From positions 1 through 5,456 of the forward strand of contig JAFYCQ010000078.1 in assembly GCA_017539635.1 (NCBI GenBank): a stretch of DNA of 5,456 nucleotides. The letters are read 5' to 3'. Position numbers and translations under genes: made by a program. The notes under the pieces are model-generated. The model did not search any database. It saw only the letters and a program-made list of their open reading frames with translations, and had not been told where the DNA came from. Shown piece after piece: positions 5,110-5,456 of the stretch. Positions within the stretch are counted from its first letter, which is position 1; every line of letters starts with the position of its first letter. Source of the stretch: Oscillospiraceae bacterium (GTDB lineage Bacteria > Bacillota > Clostridia > Oscillospirales > Oscillospiraceae).

Positions 5110-5456
5110 ATGGCAGAAAAGGTAAACAAGTACGCGGGAACACAGACGGAGAAAAACCTCATGGCGGCCTTCGCCGGGGAGTCCGAGGCCAGGAACAAGT
5201 ACACCTACTTCACGTCCCAGGCCAAAAAGGACGGCTATGAGCAGATCTCGGCTCTCTTCCTGAAGACCGCCGAGAACGAAAAGGAGCACGCCAAGCTCTG
5301 GTTCAAGGAATTAAACGGCGTCGGCACCACGGCGGAAAATCTAAAGGCCGCCGCAGACGGAGAGAACTTCGAGTGGACGGACATGTACGAGGGCTTTGCC
5401 AAGACGGCGGAGGCCGAGGGCTTCCCGGAGCTGGCCGCCCAGTTCCGCGGCGTGGC
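5110..5456 (+). CDS. Rubrerythrin, N-terminal part (runs off the right edge)
   Basis: The first 115 codons of a ferritin-like diiron protein are visible. [12 protein letters not shown] (residues 20-31) supplies metal ligand E24, and ENEKEH (55-60) supplies the ExxH pair E57 and H60. [13 protein letters not shown] (93-105) begins the third helix, with ligand E94. Rubrerythrins reduce hydrogen peroxide to water in the cytoplasm of anaerobes, taking electrons through a C-terminal rubredoxin-like domain; that domain, if present, lies beyond the window. The ATG at 5110 has a strong AAGGAGG ribosome site (5096-5102) 7 nt upstream, so translation should be efficient. It starts 15 bp after the rhomboid stop with no terminator between, so read-through from the operon is expected. 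Rubrerythrin is often strongly expressed, so it may also have its own promoter inside the rhomboid gene. Codons look like those of its neighbours. Confidence 0.95.
   Translation, partial: MAEKVNKYAGTQTEKNLMAAFAGESEARNKYTYFTSQAKKDGYEQISALFLKTAENEKEHAKLWFKELNGVGTTAENLKAAADGENFEWTDMYEGFAKTAEAEGFPELAAQFRGV

Noticed and set aside
4747..5289. Minus-strand open frame of 180 codons across the rhomboid and rubrerythrin genes
   Set aside because: It is antisense to two well-supported genes and crosses their junction, with no family signature in the translation.

Overview
The window looks like chromosomal DNA of an anaerobic, GC-rich member of the Firmicutes, probably a Clostridia gut-type lineage. This is inferred from the rubrerythrin N-terminus, which resembles clostridial forms, from the YgiQ-type radical SAM protein, from AGG/ATA-rich codon use, and from AT-rich intergenic regions carrying near-consensus sigma-A promoters. 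The genus cannot be fixed from the sequence alone. All genes appear intact apart from the two cut by the window edges, and there is no sign of an insertion sequence, phage or CRISPR array.

Left part (1-1160): the C-terminal end of a Pro/Gln/Lys-rich protein of unknown function enters from the left edge on the + strand. It converges on a minus-strand gene for a six-transmembrane voltage-gated-type potassium channel (324-1073). The two share a hairpin terminator in the 73-bp gap. The channel has its own near-perfect promoter, with a perfect 16-bp palindrome placed just upstream of the -35 box.

Middle (1170-1575): two serine tRNA genes on the minus strand, Ser(UGA) then Ser(GCU), both with encoded CCA. 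They are followed by a strong intrinsic terminator that separates them from the channel gene. Their promoter lies back to back with a + strand promoter that drives the right-hand operon.

Right part (1576-5456): a tightly packed + strand operon. It holds a histidine-phosphatase/GNAT fusion protein, a YgiQ-family radical SAM protein (4-bp ATGA overlap), a rhomboid intramembrane protease (4-bp gap) and the start of a rubrerythrin (15-bp gap, strong Shine-Dalgarno), which runs off the right edge. The spacing suggests co-transcription and translational coupling. The shared job is unknown; one inference is that the peroxide-reducing diiron rubrerythrin helps protect the oxygen-labile iron-sulfur enzyme.

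The points most worth a second look are the K+ channel selectivity filter, which lacks the usual Thr-Thr pair (AAVGYGD); the palindromic operator candidates at two promoters; and the GNAT domain, whose acetyl-CoA loop has lost its glycines. None of these proves a new system.
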